The notes: generated by a model not told the origin, from the sequence alone. A stretch of 64,000 nucleotides of DNA from Armatimonadota bacterium (GCA_028871815.1 JAGWMJ010000004.1:1-64000), one strand, 5' to 3'; positions 1-8,664 are shown, numbered from the stretch's first letter. Numbers and translations: made by a program.

Positions 1-428
1 GCGGGGTACTCGCCGTTGCGCCGGAGCAGGTCGTTACCTATGGTGTACGCGGCAGTAAAGGTGCTCCCCTGCGTTTCCGTTACCGGCGCGCCGCCGGCGT
101 ACTGCGTGGAGGTGGTGGTGCCGGAGGCAGTTCGGCTCACGCGCCGGCCGAGGGCGTCGTAGCCGAAACCGGTCACCGCCGTACCCTGCGTAATCGACTT
201 GAGTTGCCCGTCGTAATCGAAGGCGAGGGTGTATGCCGTACCGGCCAGCGTGCGGCCGGTCTGCTCGCCGTTGGCGTTGTACGAATAGCTGTTCGCGAAT
301 CCGCCGCTGGTCGACGTAAGCTCGTCGTCGTTATCCATCGTGAAGCTTGTAGAGGTGCTTCCCACCGTTTCGCCGGTGCGGTTTCCTACCGGATCCACGG
401 TATACGAAATCGAGACCAAAGTGATCAT
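1..428 (-). CDS. RHS/YD-repeat protein, C-terminal fragment, runs off the left edge
   Basis: The reverse strand reads open from an ATG at 428 to the window edge. The translation is a run of YD-type repeats: DPVGNRTGET, YNANGEQTGRTL, FDYDGQLKSI and FGYDALGRRVSRT, then a GNDLLRRNGEYP segment typical of the end of the RHS core. RHS proteins are large secreted or surface polymorphic toxins or wall proteins. Here the frame opens directly inside a repeat, with an in-frame TAG just before the ATG and no signal peptide. The visible piece therefore looks like a detached tail or a truncated gene rather than an intact one. The variable C-terminal toxin tip would lie outside the window. Confidence 0.7.
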   Translation of the reverse strand, partial: MITLVSISYTVDPVGNRTGETVGSTSTSFTMDNDDELTSTSGGFANSYSYNANGEQTGRTLAGTAYTLAFDYDGQLKSITQGTAVTGFGYDALGRRVSRTASGTTTSTQYAGGAPVTETQGSTFTAAYTIGNDLLRRNGEYP

Positions 429-985
429 GATCTAACAGACAAAGCCTGTCAAGGATTATACAGACTTTGCTTGAAAATGTTCGCACACACGCGGCATTTA
501 ATAACGTTAAGCGAGTTTTTTGGTCCGGAAAGTTCCATTCGGGCGACGTTTTTTGGATTCTTTTTTAGTTTGAGAGCGGAACGGCGCCGCAGTGAGCGCC
601 GGAGCCCGAGCCATCAACTTTTTATCCTTTGGCTTCACTCAGGGCAGGTCCCTCGGCTTAGCTCGGAATGACGACACCAGGATTGGCTGCCGGTGGTCGT
701 GCCGTCGTGCTGTAACCGCCAAACACGCAGCAGGAATATCGGGCCTTCTGGACGTCGGATCCGTGTTTGCGGTTTCATATTGCCAAAAGTCAGATACGTG
801 CGTGGCGCAGCGAGCCTGGAAGTGCGCGACTTCCGCGGCGCGGCCGCCCTCAGCGCCGAAGCACCACGTGGGCAGGAAGCGCAGCAACTGCCGTCGAACC
901 GGAAGCAAGATACGGCAAATCACCGCGGCTGCAAGACCGGCCGCCAGATGCCGCACACAATTCCATGGAGACGAGGACGGGCAGA
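429..985. other. Intergenic region, no convincing gene
   Basis: About 430-580 is clearly poorer in GC than the rest and holds a TATAAT on the minus strand (455-460) facing the RHS fragment, with only a poor -35 match. Around 645-680 lies a CCCTCGGCTTAGCTCGGAAT segment. It resembles, from memory, a dispersed intergenic element seen in several phyla (TCATTCCGAGC...GCCGAGGGA on the other strand). Small open frames here have no ribosome-binding site and no recognisable product. Confidence 0.4.
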
Positions 986-2023
986 ATGCCGAAGAAGAAG
1001 ATCCGGGTTGGTGTGATCGGTTGCGGTAGTATCGCGATTCACCGCCATGCGCCCGAATATGCCGCGAACCCGGAGGTCGAACTGGTTGCGTTTGCCGATA
1101 TCGTGCCGGAGCGTTCGAAAGCCCTGGCAGCGCGGTATGGCGGCAAGGATTTTGCGCGCTGGGAAGATTTGCTGTCGGTGAAAGGACTCGACGCTGTCAG
1201 CGTCTGCCTGCCGAACTATCTTCATGCGCCGGTGACAATCGCGGCTCTCAAGGCGGAAAAGCATACGCTGTGTGAAAAGCCGATGGCAACCTCCGACAAG
1301 GAGGCCCGGGAGATGATGTCGGCGGCATCGCGCGCCGGCAAGTTCCTGATGATCGGACACAATCAGCGACTGGCTTCGCTGCATGTGAAAGCCAGGGAGT
1401 TGGTGGCAGCCGGCGTCATCGGCCGGGTGCTCACTTTCCGCACAGCGTTCTCGCATCCTGGCCCGGAAGGATGGAGCATCGACGGCGCCACGAGCTGGTT
1501 TTACGATAAGAAGCGCGCGTTCGTGGGCGCCATGGGTGATCTCGGCGTTCACAAGGCAGACCTCATACGCTGGCTGCTCGGCGAAGAGATCGTTGAGGCG
1601 GCCTCGTTCGTAGAGCATCTGCACAAGCCGATGGGGGACGTGGATGACAATGCGGTGTGCCTGCTGCGATCCGCGAGCGGCGCCATTGGCACACTGGTTT
1701 GCTCATGGACCCACAATCCGGGCGAAGACAACGCCACCACGCTTTTTGGGAGCCTCGGAATCATGCGCATCGGTTCCGATCCGCGCTTCAGCGTGGTGGT
1801 GGAACTGGCGAGTGGCGAGAAGCAGTGCTACGAAACCGGAAAGCTGCAGACGAACGAATCGGGCGGACAGAGCGATTCCGGCGTTATCCGCCAGTTTATC
1901 ACCGCGATTGCAACCAATACGCCACCGGCGATTGACGGTGAAGAGGGTCGGCGCGCCCTGGCGATCATTCTGGCCTGCCTGGAATCGGCAAAAACCAAAC
2001 GGTTTGCCGCAGTAAGCATCTGA
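986..2023 (+). CDS. Gfo/Idh/MocA family oxidoreductase
   Basis: A 345-residue NAD(P)-dependent dehydrogenase of the glucose-fructose oxidoreductase/inositol dehydrogenase family, probably acting on a sugar or cyclitol in the cytoplasm. The Rossmann start RVGVIGCGSIA lies at residues 6-16, followed by the family's CEKPMA motif with the conserved lysine near residue 96, then the alpha/beta C-terminal substrate domain (DLGVHKADLIRWL supplies the usual Asp/His pair). The start at 986 is preferred over longer frames because GAGGA lies 8 bases upstream and the Rossmann strand follows at once. The substrate cannot be read from sequence. It is one of three such proteins in the window and stands alone in its transcription unit. 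Confidence 0.93.
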   Translation: MPKKKIRVGVIGCGSIAIHRHAPEYAANPEVELVAFADIVPERSKALAARYGGKDFARWEDLLSVKGLDAVSVCLPNYLHAPVTIAALKAEKHTLCEKPMATSDKEAREMMSAASRAGKFLMIGHNQRLASLHVKARELVAAGVIGRVLTFRTAFSHPGPEGWSIDGATSWFYDKKRAFVGAMGDLGVHKADLIRWLLGEEIVEAASFVEHLHKPMGDVDDNAVCLLRSASGAIGTLVCSWTHNPGEDNATTLFGSLGIMRIGSDPRFSVVVELASGEKQCYETGKLQTNESGGQSDSGVIRQFITAIATNTPPAIDGEEGRRALAIILACLESAKTKRFAAVSI

Positions 2024-2065
2024 ATACGTGCTCGCCCTGGCCGGCGCGTGTCGATTCGCCAATTC

Positions 2066-3052
2066 TCAAATCGGCCGGCACTCTACGACGAAGTAACGCG
2101 GAGGCTGTTGTGCGGCGGCCAGCACCTCAAGACCGGCGCGGCCGGCAATGGTCTGCAACTCGGTCAAGGTGCGATGCTTGCCGCCGGCCAACACCATTTC
2201 CGGAGATAATGGCCGCGATGCCTCGTACGCGTCGATCCCGGCAAGGATGATAACGCGACCGCGTGGCCGCGCCGCCTCAGCGCACCGGGTGAGGATCGCG
2301 ACGGCCTCCGCATCGGGCCAGTCGTTGATCACGTTCTTCAGGAGATAGAGGTCGGCGCCACCCGGCAGCGGATCGAAGAAGCTTTGCCCGATCGTTGATA
2401 CCCGGGCCGCCACACCGGCGGAACCGAAAGCCGCCTCCGCGCGCGCAACGGTTCGTGGCAGGTCTACCAGCGTTCCGGTCAATGCCGGATGAACGCGGAG
2501 AAGCTCGGCGAGGAAAACGCCGGTACCACCGCCTACATCCACCACCGTGTGAACGCCCTCCCAGCCTCCCTGCGGCTGAAACGCCACGCTGGGGGTACCG
2601 TGCCCTATCTGCCCGATCAGGTCATCGAAGCTTGCGGCGAGAGCGGGGTGGGCGTCCAGGTCTTCCCAGAACGGCAGGCCGAACATCTCCGCGTAGCCTG
2701 GCGCGCCTGTACGGACGTACGTGGGCATGGTGCCCCACGCATAGGCCATACGGCCGCCGATACCGCCAAGATCCATGCCAATGCGCCGTGCTGGCTCCAT
2801 CAGCGCTCGTGCGGCTTCGTTCAGGCTGAAGCAGCCGGGTGACGGCTCCTCAAACACGCCTTTGGCAACGAGCCAACTGAGCATTCGGTTGAGCGCTTCG
2901 GCGTCGCAGCCCACCGCGCGCGCGATGCCGTCGATCCCGGTGACCCCGCCAGCGATATGCTCAGCGATTCGAAGCGTTACCGCCGTATGAATGCACCACG
3001 GCGTACAGAGATCGCCAAGAGCGTCAATATCGGCTGGAGCGTCGTCGGGCAC
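2066..3052 (-). CDS. SAM-dependent O-methyltransferase (winged-helix dimerisation type)
   Basis: A 328-residue class I methyltransferase of the plant/bacterial O-methyltransferase type. Residues 1-90 form the winged-helix dimerisation domain that selects small aromatic or polyketide-like substrates. The SAM site follows, with VVDVGGGTG near residue 170, the acidic LVDLP strand and the family signature LKNVINDWPDAEAV near 240. The start is a GTG with TAAGGA seven bases upstream. The gene converges on the Gfo/Idh gene with about 40 bases between them. No secondary-metabolite cluster surrounds it, so the substrate is open. Confidence 0.88.
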   Translation of the reverse strand: MPDDAPADIDALGDLCTPWCIHTAVTLRIAEHIAGGVTGIDGIARAVGCDAEALNRMLSWLVAKGVFEEPSPGCFSLNEAARALMEPARRIGMDLGGIGGRMAYAWGTMPTYVRTGAPGYAEMFGLPFWEDLDAHPALAASFDDLIGQIGHGTPSVAFQPQGGWEGVHTVVDVGGGTGVFLAELLRVHPALTGTLVDLPRTVARAEAAFGSAGVAARVSTIGQSFFDPLPGGADLYLLKNVINDWPDAEAVAILTRCAEAARPRGRVIILAGIDAYEASRPLSPEMVLAGGKHRTLTELQTIAGRAGLEVLAAAQQPPRYFVVECRPI

Positions 3053-3181
3053 AGGTGCATCCTTAGGTCGGCCGGGGCGCCCGCTCCGACGTCCCGTATA
3101 GGCGTGAGCCTTGTCCAGATCACGTCGGCGGTGATGAATAGTACTCCTCCGGGCCCGGATTTCGCTGATCTGGAGTTGAAC

Positions 3182-3643
3182 TTACTGAGATAGCAGCTGC
3201 CGATGCAGGCGTGGCAGCAGGAGGGCGAGGATCGCGCCACTCGCTGCTCCGACTGCGGCGAAGAATACGGGGGCGAGGATCACCGTTATGAGGGGCTTGG
3301 CCGTTCCGAGATTCCCGTGCGCCGCGTTCAGATTGATAATGATAAGGGTCCATGGCAGGAGGAAGAGGAGCAGCGCGCCAGGATACCAGATCGCGAGCCG
3401 GGTCGCCGCGGCCAAGGGGCGCCGTTCGCGCCAGCCGACCGCCGGACCCGCGACGGCGCCAAATAGCGCGCCAATGATGAAATCCTGCGAAATGGCGTAC
3501 GAGCTGACAAGGCCAGTGAGCACGACGAGGGCGGTGATGCCCGCGCAGACGGCGCCGGAGGTTATTGCGCCAACCACGCTGTCGAGCGCGATCGTTTGCA
3601 TTCGAAGCCGCACTGTGCCTGTTGCCGGCGGTGGCTCTTTCAA
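3182..3643 (-). CDS. Small four-helix membrane protein
   Basis: A 153-residue protein with four hydrophobic segments (about residues 27-48, 53-72, 83-104 and 118-143) and short charged loops (GWRERRP, PRLHRQLL at the C-terminus). I recognise no family. It sits 14 bases after a second four-helix membrane protein read in the same direction (3658-4116), and a third of the same layout lies at 5267-5770. The three may be diverged paralogues. A role in membrane or surface biology is only suggested by the prepilin gene upstream in the same run. Confidence 0.75.
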   Translation of the reverse strand: MKEPPPATGTVRLRMQTIALDSVVGAITSGAVCAGITALVVLTGLVSSYAISQDFIIGALFGAVAGPAVGWRERRPLAAATRLAIWYPGALLLFLLPWTLIIINLNAAHGNLGTAKPLITVILAPVFFAAVGAASGAILALLLPRLHRQLLSQ

Positions 3644-3657
3644 CTGTGCTCCTCCGC

Positions 3658-4116
3658 TTATCCGAGCGCGCCGGAGATCGGGGGAGCGGACTCAATTGCC
3701 GCGTCCGTCGCAATAGGGTGCAGCCTCACGATAAGGAGGGCGGTCAATATGCCTGAGGCTATCGCCAGGGCTGCTGCGGCGACGAGCGGGCGGATCCATG
3801 CCGCATTGTCCGTGGCCGTGGCGTGATGCCGCCATGCCAGAAATGCCATCCACGCCACCAGGACGAGCAAGTCGGCCCACGAAGCGAGCAATGCGAACTT
3901 GAACGGCGCGCACGGCCGCCAGAAGTACGCGACGCCTAAGAGGCCGCCCGAGGCCGAACCGATGCCGGCCGATTGCGCGAACGCGAAGTGGCTGTACACG
4001 CCCGCGCCGAACAGCAAGTCGGTAATCGCCAGCCATGCCACGACGCAACATACGGCCCCAGCGGCGGCGGAGGATGCGGCACGGATCAGGCTGCGGCCCG
4101 GAACTGCCGCCGCCAT
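3658..4116 (-). CDS. Small four-helix membrane protein, coupled to the upstream prepilin
   Basis: A 152-residue protein with four predicted membrane helices. I place the start at the ATG at 4116. It comes directly after the prepilin stop (4121-4123), with GGAG about ten bases upstream, so the two are probably one transcript with coupled translation. The longer open frame to 4191 begins with an Arg-rich stretch that overlaps the prepilin and is unlikely. The helix layout matches the neighbour at 3182-3643. The function is unknown. Confidence 0.75.
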   Translation of the reverse strand: MAAAVPGRSLIRAASSAAAGAVCCVVAWLAITDLLFGAGVYSHFAFAQSAGIGSASGGLLGVAYFWRPCAPFKFALLASWADLLVLVAWMAFLAWRHHATATDNAAWIRPLVAAAALAIASGILTALLIVRLHPIATDAAIESAPPISGALG

Positions 4117-4120
4117 ACCG

Positions 4121-4753
4121 CTAAGGCTCCGCCGGCGGCGCGGCCTCGCCCGGTGACCACGCGAGGAGCCACCAGGTCTCGAGCTTTGCATGTGGGTAGT
4201 GAATGTTCAAGCTTATCACCGATCCATCCATCTCAAGCCGGAGCGTGCGGCCTGAGTACTCCGGGTAAAGCGAGGGCCACGGTCGGCCGGGAAAGGGCAC
4301 ACCATGCAGTCGGTCGTCAACATAGCCGGCGCGTAGGCCCAGTGATACGAGTTCGGCCCACTGCGCGTCGGTGAACGATCCCGGGAAGTAGTCGTACGAT
4401 TGCGGCCACTTCCATTGGGCCGGCGGCATGTTATTGCGGCCCCAGTTCCACCACGCATAGTTGCCTGTGAAGTCGTCGGGACACATCAGGATCTTTGGCG
4501 ATCGCAGGTAACCGGGCATCATCCGCTGGAGATCGACAGGTCGCTGGTTATCATAGTCGCCGAGGTACATGCGAAATGCCAGGTCGATCTGATGGAGGTT
4601 CGAGAGGCACACGGCTTGTCGGCCCCGCTCTCGCGCAGCCGACAGCGCCGGGATGAGCACGCCTGCGAGTAACGCTATGATACCGATAACCACGAGCAGC
4701 TCCACCAAAGTGAAGCCTCCGCGCCGCCGGATTCCGGTCAATTCAGGTTGCAT
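4121..4753 (-). CDS. Prepilin-type N-terminal cleavage/methylation protein
   Basis: A 210-residue pilin/pseudopilin-like protein. After a short basic leader (MQPELTGIRRRGG) comes the prepilin peptidase site GGFTLVELLVVIG with the Glu at mature position 5 and a hydrophobic helix to about residue 40. The CLSNLHQIDLAFRMYLGDYD segment that follows is typical of the short pilin-like proteins abundant in Planctomycetes and Armatimonadota. No classical H-X9-DG tail is visible. I chose the ATG at 4753 because the leader length fits; longer frames add implausible Arg-rich sequence. A TATATT lies 7 bases before the ATG with no ribosome-binding site, so the mRNA may be leaderless. It probably forms or decorates a type II secretion or type IV pilus-like fibre. 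Confidence 0.88.
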   Translation of the reverse strand: MQPELTGIRRRGGFTLVELLVVIGIIALLAGVLIPALSAARERGRQAVCLSNLHQIDLAFRMYLGDYDNQRPVDLQRMMPGYLRSPKILMCPDDFTGNYAWWNWGRNNMPPAQWKWPQSYDYFPGSFTDAQWAELVSLGLRAGYVDDRLHGVPFPGRPWPSLYPEYSGRTLRLEMDGSVISLNIHYPHAKLETWWLLAWSPGEAAPPAEP

Positions 4754-5266
4754 GGGGGGCAATATAACAGCCCGCGTCGGTACCGTCGCAGCCGGTGGCC
4801 GATTGCGCCGCCTGCGGCTCACGCAGGCCGTAGAGGAAAACGATGCCGCAAATCCGCGAGACTCTGAAGCAGACGCCATGGTTATTGCGATGACCCGTAT
4901 CGGTCCAAGGCACGAACCATTCCGCCGGATCGTTACGGCTCTGGAGTTATACGGTGCGTGCGATCCCGTGACTGCATACGCGAGTATAACCGAATGGACG
5001 CACCTCCTCCGACAGCTGTCAACGCGTGCGGCAAAAAAAGGCGGCATACAGCCGACTGGTCCGTCCACCTTACAGCATCGTGCCTGACAGGCAGCCTTGC
5101 GGGATGCGAAGCAAGGCGCATTATTCTGCTGCCGCGGCCGCCGACCGCCTTCATGCCGGCCGTGACCAGGGCAGAAATACTGGCAAAGATGACCGTGCGA
5201 GTGGCCGAACGGCGAGGCGATTGCCAGCTCGGAGTTGGGCTATGCCGTCAATTCAGAAGCGCCCGT
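4754..5266. other. Intergenic region, no gene seen
   Basis: About 510 bases between the prepilin start and the end of the next minus-strand gene. Open frames in all directions are rich in Arg/Ser/Ala, lack ribosome-binding sites and match nothing I recognise. It presumably carries the promoter of the prepilin operon and the 3' end of the upstream transcript. Confidence 0.5.
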
Positions 5267-5770
5267 CTACGAGCTCTCTGTTCCGGGCCCGGACGCCGCC
5301 GGCGGTTCAGCCGGCGGCTGGAATGCGGGCTTTCGGAACGCAGCCATGATCATTGGAACCAGCAGCCCGGCGAACAGTCCACCAACGGCCAGAGCGGCGA
5401 TGCAGCTGGCGGCCGATTCGCTGTTGTACGCCATCGTATGGTCGATGCTGGCGTACACAGCGGTCTGGTTATAACTGATCACGGCCAGCGGAACCAGCAC
5501 GACTGCGGCGGCGACGGCGAATCCAATGGCGGAGACGATGGCCCCCTTTAGCGGGCTGGTTGAGCGGCTGGCCAGAAAGTAGCCGGCCAGCAGCCCGAGG
5601 CCGGCGCCGCCGGCAAGCAGCTGGTTGGTGCCCAGAAACTCCGGTACGTTGGCCTTCAGCATTCCCATGGCTGCACCCATGGTAGCGCCGGCCGATATGA
5701 TTATCCCGGCAACAATGCCGACGAGGAGTGCGGCGGAGCCGGGCGCTCCGCCCGATTTGGTTACTGCCAT
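5267..5770 (-). CDS. Small four-helix membrane protein
   Basis: A 167-residue protein starting MAVTKSGG, with AAAGG about ten bases before the ATG. It has four glycine/alanine-rich membrane helices (about residues 14-38, 49-66, 76-99 and 121-145) and a Pro/Ala-rich cytoplasmic tail. No family is recognised. It shares size and helix layout with 3182-3643 and 3658-4116. It is downstream of the oxidoreductase at 5896-6936 but separated from it by two strong inverted repeats, so it is probably transcribed separately or by read-through. Confidence 0.75.
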   Translation of the reverse strand: MAVTKSGGAPGSAALLVGIVAGIIISAGATMGAAMGMLKANVPEFLGTNQLLAGGAGLGLLAGYFLASRSTSPLKGAIVSAIGFAVAAAVVLVPLAVISYNQTAVYASIDHTMAYNSESAASCIAALAVGGLFAGLLVPMIMAAFRKPAFQPPAEPPAASGPGTESS

Positions 5771-5797
5771 ATTTGGACGACCTTTCACGGGCAAACC

Positions 5798-5828
5798 CAC
5801 CTCTCCAAAGCGGGCGGCTGGAGAGGTG
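5798..5828. repeat. Inverted repeat upstream of the membrane protein
   Basis: CACCTCTCC (5798-5806) and GGAGAGGTG (5820-5828) form a perfect 9-bp stem. It lies in the presumed 5' leader of the gene at 5267-5770 and could be an operator or an mRNA structure that hides the start region. Confidence 0.45.
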
Positions 5829-5845
5829 AGCGTGCCGCGAACTGC

Positions 5846-5885
5846 AGCTGCTTCACCGGGCGTGTCGCCACCCGGCGAAGCAGCT
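5846..5885 (-). terminator. Hairpin downstream of the Gfo/Idh gene, probable terminator
   Basis: AGCTGCTTC (5846-5854) pairs with GAAGCAGCT (5877-5885). An inner CCGGG/CCCGG stem follows after one mismatch, with a 10-base loop. It begins 11 bases after the stop of the minus-strand oxidoreductase. There is no U-tract, so termination is inferred from position and stem strength. Confidence 0.5.
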
Positions 5886-5895
5886 CACGCGGAGT

Positions 5896-6936
5896 TTAGT
5901 ACCGTACGGTAACCGGCGCCTTCTTGTCGAAGCTCTCGTTAGCGGCCAGCGCCAGCAGCGTGGTTCGTACGCCATCGGCATGCGAACATCGTATGCCGGC
6001 GGTATCGCCCGATTTCACGGCATCGATGAACGCGCGATCCTCCACCGGGAAGATATCCTCGGTGCTCGGCAGGTCTTCTTCCCCGCCTTCGCCTTCCCGA
6101 TAGATCCGGACGCTGTGGCCCCAATCGGTGAATCGCGCACTGTGGTGGCTCGCCCAGATATTCAGGAAGACTCCACCGCCGCCGGCGCCGGCGCCGCAGC
6201 AAGACATGATGTTGCCGACAGCGCCCGACTCGAACTTCATGGCAACCACCATCGCGTCTTCCAGGTCGTAAGCCGGAATGATGTTCGGCCGCCTGGTATT
6301 CCAGCCATTGGCGCCGTATGCAAACACTTCCTGAACCTCACCCATCAGGTATCTGGCAAGGTCCACCGTGTGGATCACCTGCTCCACAAACTGGCCTCCG
6401 CTTCTGCTCTTGATTGGCCACCAGAGGCCAATAGGCTGGCTGGCAAAGTAGTCGCCCTCCTTGCGAAGGGGCGGACCACCGACCCACGCGCCATCCAGCA
6501 GCATGCCGGGGTCGTCTTTCAGCAGTCCGCGGACACGGTTGACCGATTTGCGATAGCGGTTCATGAATCCGGCGGAGGTGATCAGTCCGCTTGCCTTTAC
6601 CTCCTCGGCAAGTTTGCGCAGATCATCGGGATCGATGCCGAGCGGCTTTTCCACCAGGAACGGAACGCCGGCCGCGAGGCAGGCTCGCTCCGGCGCGCCG
6701 TGCGCATAGGTGGGAATCATGATGTAGGCCGCATCGAGCTTTTCGGCGGCGAACATTTTGGCCGCGTCGTCGTATGCTGCGCCGCCATACTTCTCTACAT
6801 ACTTTTCGGCGCGCTCCACGATGACATCACAGAACGCCGCCAACTGCACATCTTCAAACTTGGAGAGGCCGGCTTCGTGTGCATGAGATATTCCGCCGCA
6901 CCCGATAAAGCCGACGCGTAGCTTTCCTTCAGACAT
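5896..6936 (-). CDS. Gfo/Idh/MocA family oxidoreductase
   Basis: A 346-residue NAD(P)-dependent oxidoreductase. RVGFIGCGGISHAH at residues 7-20 is the dinucleotide-binding loop. VEKPLGIDPDDL near residue 95 holds the conserved EKP lysine, and a long insertion before the C-terminal sheet contains GAGAGGGGVF. It is of the same family as the protein at 986-2023 but clearly different in sequence, so not a recent duplicate. The start is the only ATG before the Rossmann strand. Family members oxidise or reduce sugars, inositols or biliverdin; the substrate is unknown here. Confidence 0.92.
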   Translation of the reverse strand: MSEGKLRVGFIGCGGISHAHEAGLSKFEDVQLAAFCDVIVERAEKYVEKYGGAAYDDAAKMFAAEKLDAAYIMIPTYAHGAPERACLAAGVPFLVEKPLGIDPDDLRKLAEEVKASGLITSAGFMNRYRKSVNRVRGLLKDDPGMLLDGAWVGGPPLRKEGDYFASQPIGLWWPIKSRSGGQFVEQVIHTVDLARYLMGEVQEVFAYGANGWNTRRPNIIPAYDLEDAMVVAMKFESGAVGNIMSCCGAGAGGGGVFLNIWASHHSARFTDWGHSVRIYREGEGGEEDLPSTEDIFPVEDRAFIDAVKSGDTAGIRCSHADGVRTTLLALAANESFDKKAPVTVRY

Positions 6937-7088
6937 AACGGTTCTCGTCCCCCTCGGTGGGTTGTTGTGCCGGGTTCACCCGGAGTTCGCAACTGTTCCC
7001 GTTTAGTTTGTGCGCCGGCTTGCCGAACTCCTGCCCGGGCGCAGCGCGTAGATAGCACGCTCGCTGGCATGCATGCCGCACCGTGCGG

Positions 7089-7937
7089 CTATCCCCAGGG
7101 ATAGTGCGTTGTAGCAAGTAACAGCCACGCCATAGCCGCACCGGCCAGGCTGGCGGCCAGATTGACGACGTCGTTGGTGACCGGGCGGAATCCATGAACC
7201 GGTTTCTGGCCGGCAGCCGCGGGTCCGTCGCGGGGTGCGTAGTCGTCTTCACCCGCATACTGCGCCTGAAGACCTGCTCCGAGGATGCTGTCGGCCATGC
7301 TGCCGAGGAAGCCTGCCCACACCACCACCAGGATTTCGCCCGGCTGCAGCCGCCATACGAAGGCGACGCCTGCCGGGATCAACGCAGCGCCGACCAGGCC
7401 GGCCAGCGTGCCTGGCGTTGAGACCGCGCCGGATACCCCGGGTGCGACCTTGCGCCACGAAGTCAGCAGGCGCGGAACGCCGCCCAGCAGGCGACCAACC
7501 TCAGTGCTCCACGTATCGGCGGTTACGGTGGCCAGCGCCGCAAGATATAGCATCAGTAGCTCGCGGCTTCGGTACCACGGCCACTCATGCGCCTTTGCGG
7601 CGAAGAGCACGACGAGCGCAGCCGCCACGCCGCCATTTGCCCATACCTGCCGGGCACGCCGCGGGCCCTTACCGGCATTGCAAACGTTGGCTTTGCCGAT
7701 CCTGGATAGTATCGTTCCGGTCGCCAGAAACACCAGGAGAGGAATCGCGAATGCAGGGCCACCAATGCCAAACACGATGCAGCCAACGGCAAACGCGGAA
7801 GTCGCGCCTCCCACCGTCAGCGCCTTCAGCGCCCATGCGGCAAACGCAACGGCAGCGGAGGCGCATATCGCCACGGCAACCGGCGGCTGATGCAAGAGGA
7901 AGGGTATGTGGGCTTCGGGTCTCAACGGCTCACCCAC
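7089..7937 (-). CDS. DUF92 family membrane protein
   Basis: A 282-residue integral membrane protein of the DUF92/TIGR00297 family, whose plant member is linked to phytyl-phosphate metabolism. The diagnostic GGATSAFAVGCIVFGIGG near residue 43 and DTWSTEVGRLLGG in the middle are present, with about six helices. The start is a GTG at 7937 with GGAGGG six bases upstream. It overlaps the end of the DNA glycosylase gene by 16 bases, which points to coupled translation. In bacteria the biochemical role is unsettled; a CDP-alcohol or isoprenoid-phosphate kinase role has been suggested for relatives. Confidence 0.85.
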   Translation of the reverse strand: MGEPLRPEAHIPFLLHQPPVAVAICASAAVAFAAWALKALTVGGATSAFAVGCIVFGIGGPAFAIPLLVFLATGTILSRIGKANVCNAGKGPRRARQVWANGGVAAALVVLFAAKAHEWPWYRSRELLMLYLAALATVTADTWSTEVGRLLGGVPRLLTSWRKVAPGVSGAVSTPGTLAGLVGAALIPAGVAFVWRLQPGEILVVVWAGFLGSMADSILGAGLQAQYAGEDDYAPRDGPAAAGQKPVHGFRPVTNDVVNLAASLAGAAMAWLLLATTHYPWG

Positions 7938-8602
7938 CGATCGCCCTCCAGGGTGTACCGCCATGGTCTTGCAGCAGCCCCCGGGTGACCGATTCCAATG
8001 CGGCGCGAGGCGATAACAGCTCCTGTCGAACCGGTCGATCCTGCAGGCGGTGTGATCCAGAGGGATCTCGAATCGCAGAGATCGACGCCGTCGTGCGAAC
8101 GATCGATCCCCATCGCCTGGCAGAGCCGGCCAGGACCGCAAGCCACCTGCCGCATGAGGTCGGTCCGGCGTCCAGCGCCGGCGTCGCAGCCCTGCATGCC
8201 GGTTATGCCACGGCGCGCCGCCATAATCTCCACACCGATCAAAGATTCCACGGAGCGAATCAGCACCGCGCCGGCTGTTCCGTCCAGTCCGGTTACGGCG
8301 TTCAGGCAGTGGTGGATGCCGTAGATCAGATAGACGTAGGCCCTGCCGGGTGGCCCGAACATGCTGCCGTTCCTCGCTGTCTTGCCCCGGTAGGCGTGGC
8401 TGGCCGGATCATCCGGCATGTAGGCTTCCGTTTCCGATATGCGGCCGCATGTGATTACGCTGCCGGCACGGCTCCAGAGCAGGCCGTTCAAAAGTCTCGG
8501 TGCAACCTGTGTGGCATCGGGCAGGTAGAACTCGGCCGGCAGCGCTGCGAAGGATTCCGGAACAGCGATAGCCGGCTGGCGAGATGGTTCAGCGAGTTTC
8601 AT
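7922..8602 (-). CDS. DNA-3-methyladenine glycosylase (AAG/MPG type)
   Basis: A 226-residue AAG-type glycosylase that flips out and removes alkylated or deaminated purines. The family motifs run in order: LNGLLW, RISETEAYMPDDPASHAYRG (catalytic Glu within TEAY), RNGSMFGPPGRAYVYLIYGI (DNA-intercalating loop and Tyr), ACGPGRLCQAMGI and RIGIG. The start MKLAEPS at 8602 gives the usual length; an in-frame extension to 8665 is possible but lacks a ribosome-binding site. It is followed by DUF92 with an overlapping start. Confidence 0.93.
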   Translation of the reverse strand: MKLAEPSRQPAIAVPESFAALPAEFYLPDATQVAPRLLNGLLWSRAGSVITCGRISETEAYMPDDPASHAYRGKTARNGSMFGPPGRAYVYLIYGIHHCLNAVTGLDGTAGAVLIRSVESLIGVEIMAARRGITGMQGCDAGAGRRTDLMRQVACGPGRLCQAMGIDRSHDGVDLCDSRSLWITPPAGSTGSTGAVIASRRIGIGHPGAAARPWRYTLEGDRWVSR

Positions 8603-8664
8603 CCGGTTGGTTTTACGCTTTGGCGGGCCATATCGGCTCAGAGCGGCCAGCCTGCAGTCGCACA

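Noticed and set aside
204-1029. Plus-strand frames in the first kilobase (204-671 and 592-1029)
   Set aside because: The first overlaps the RHS fragment on the other strand; neither has a ribosome-binding site or recognisable sequence.
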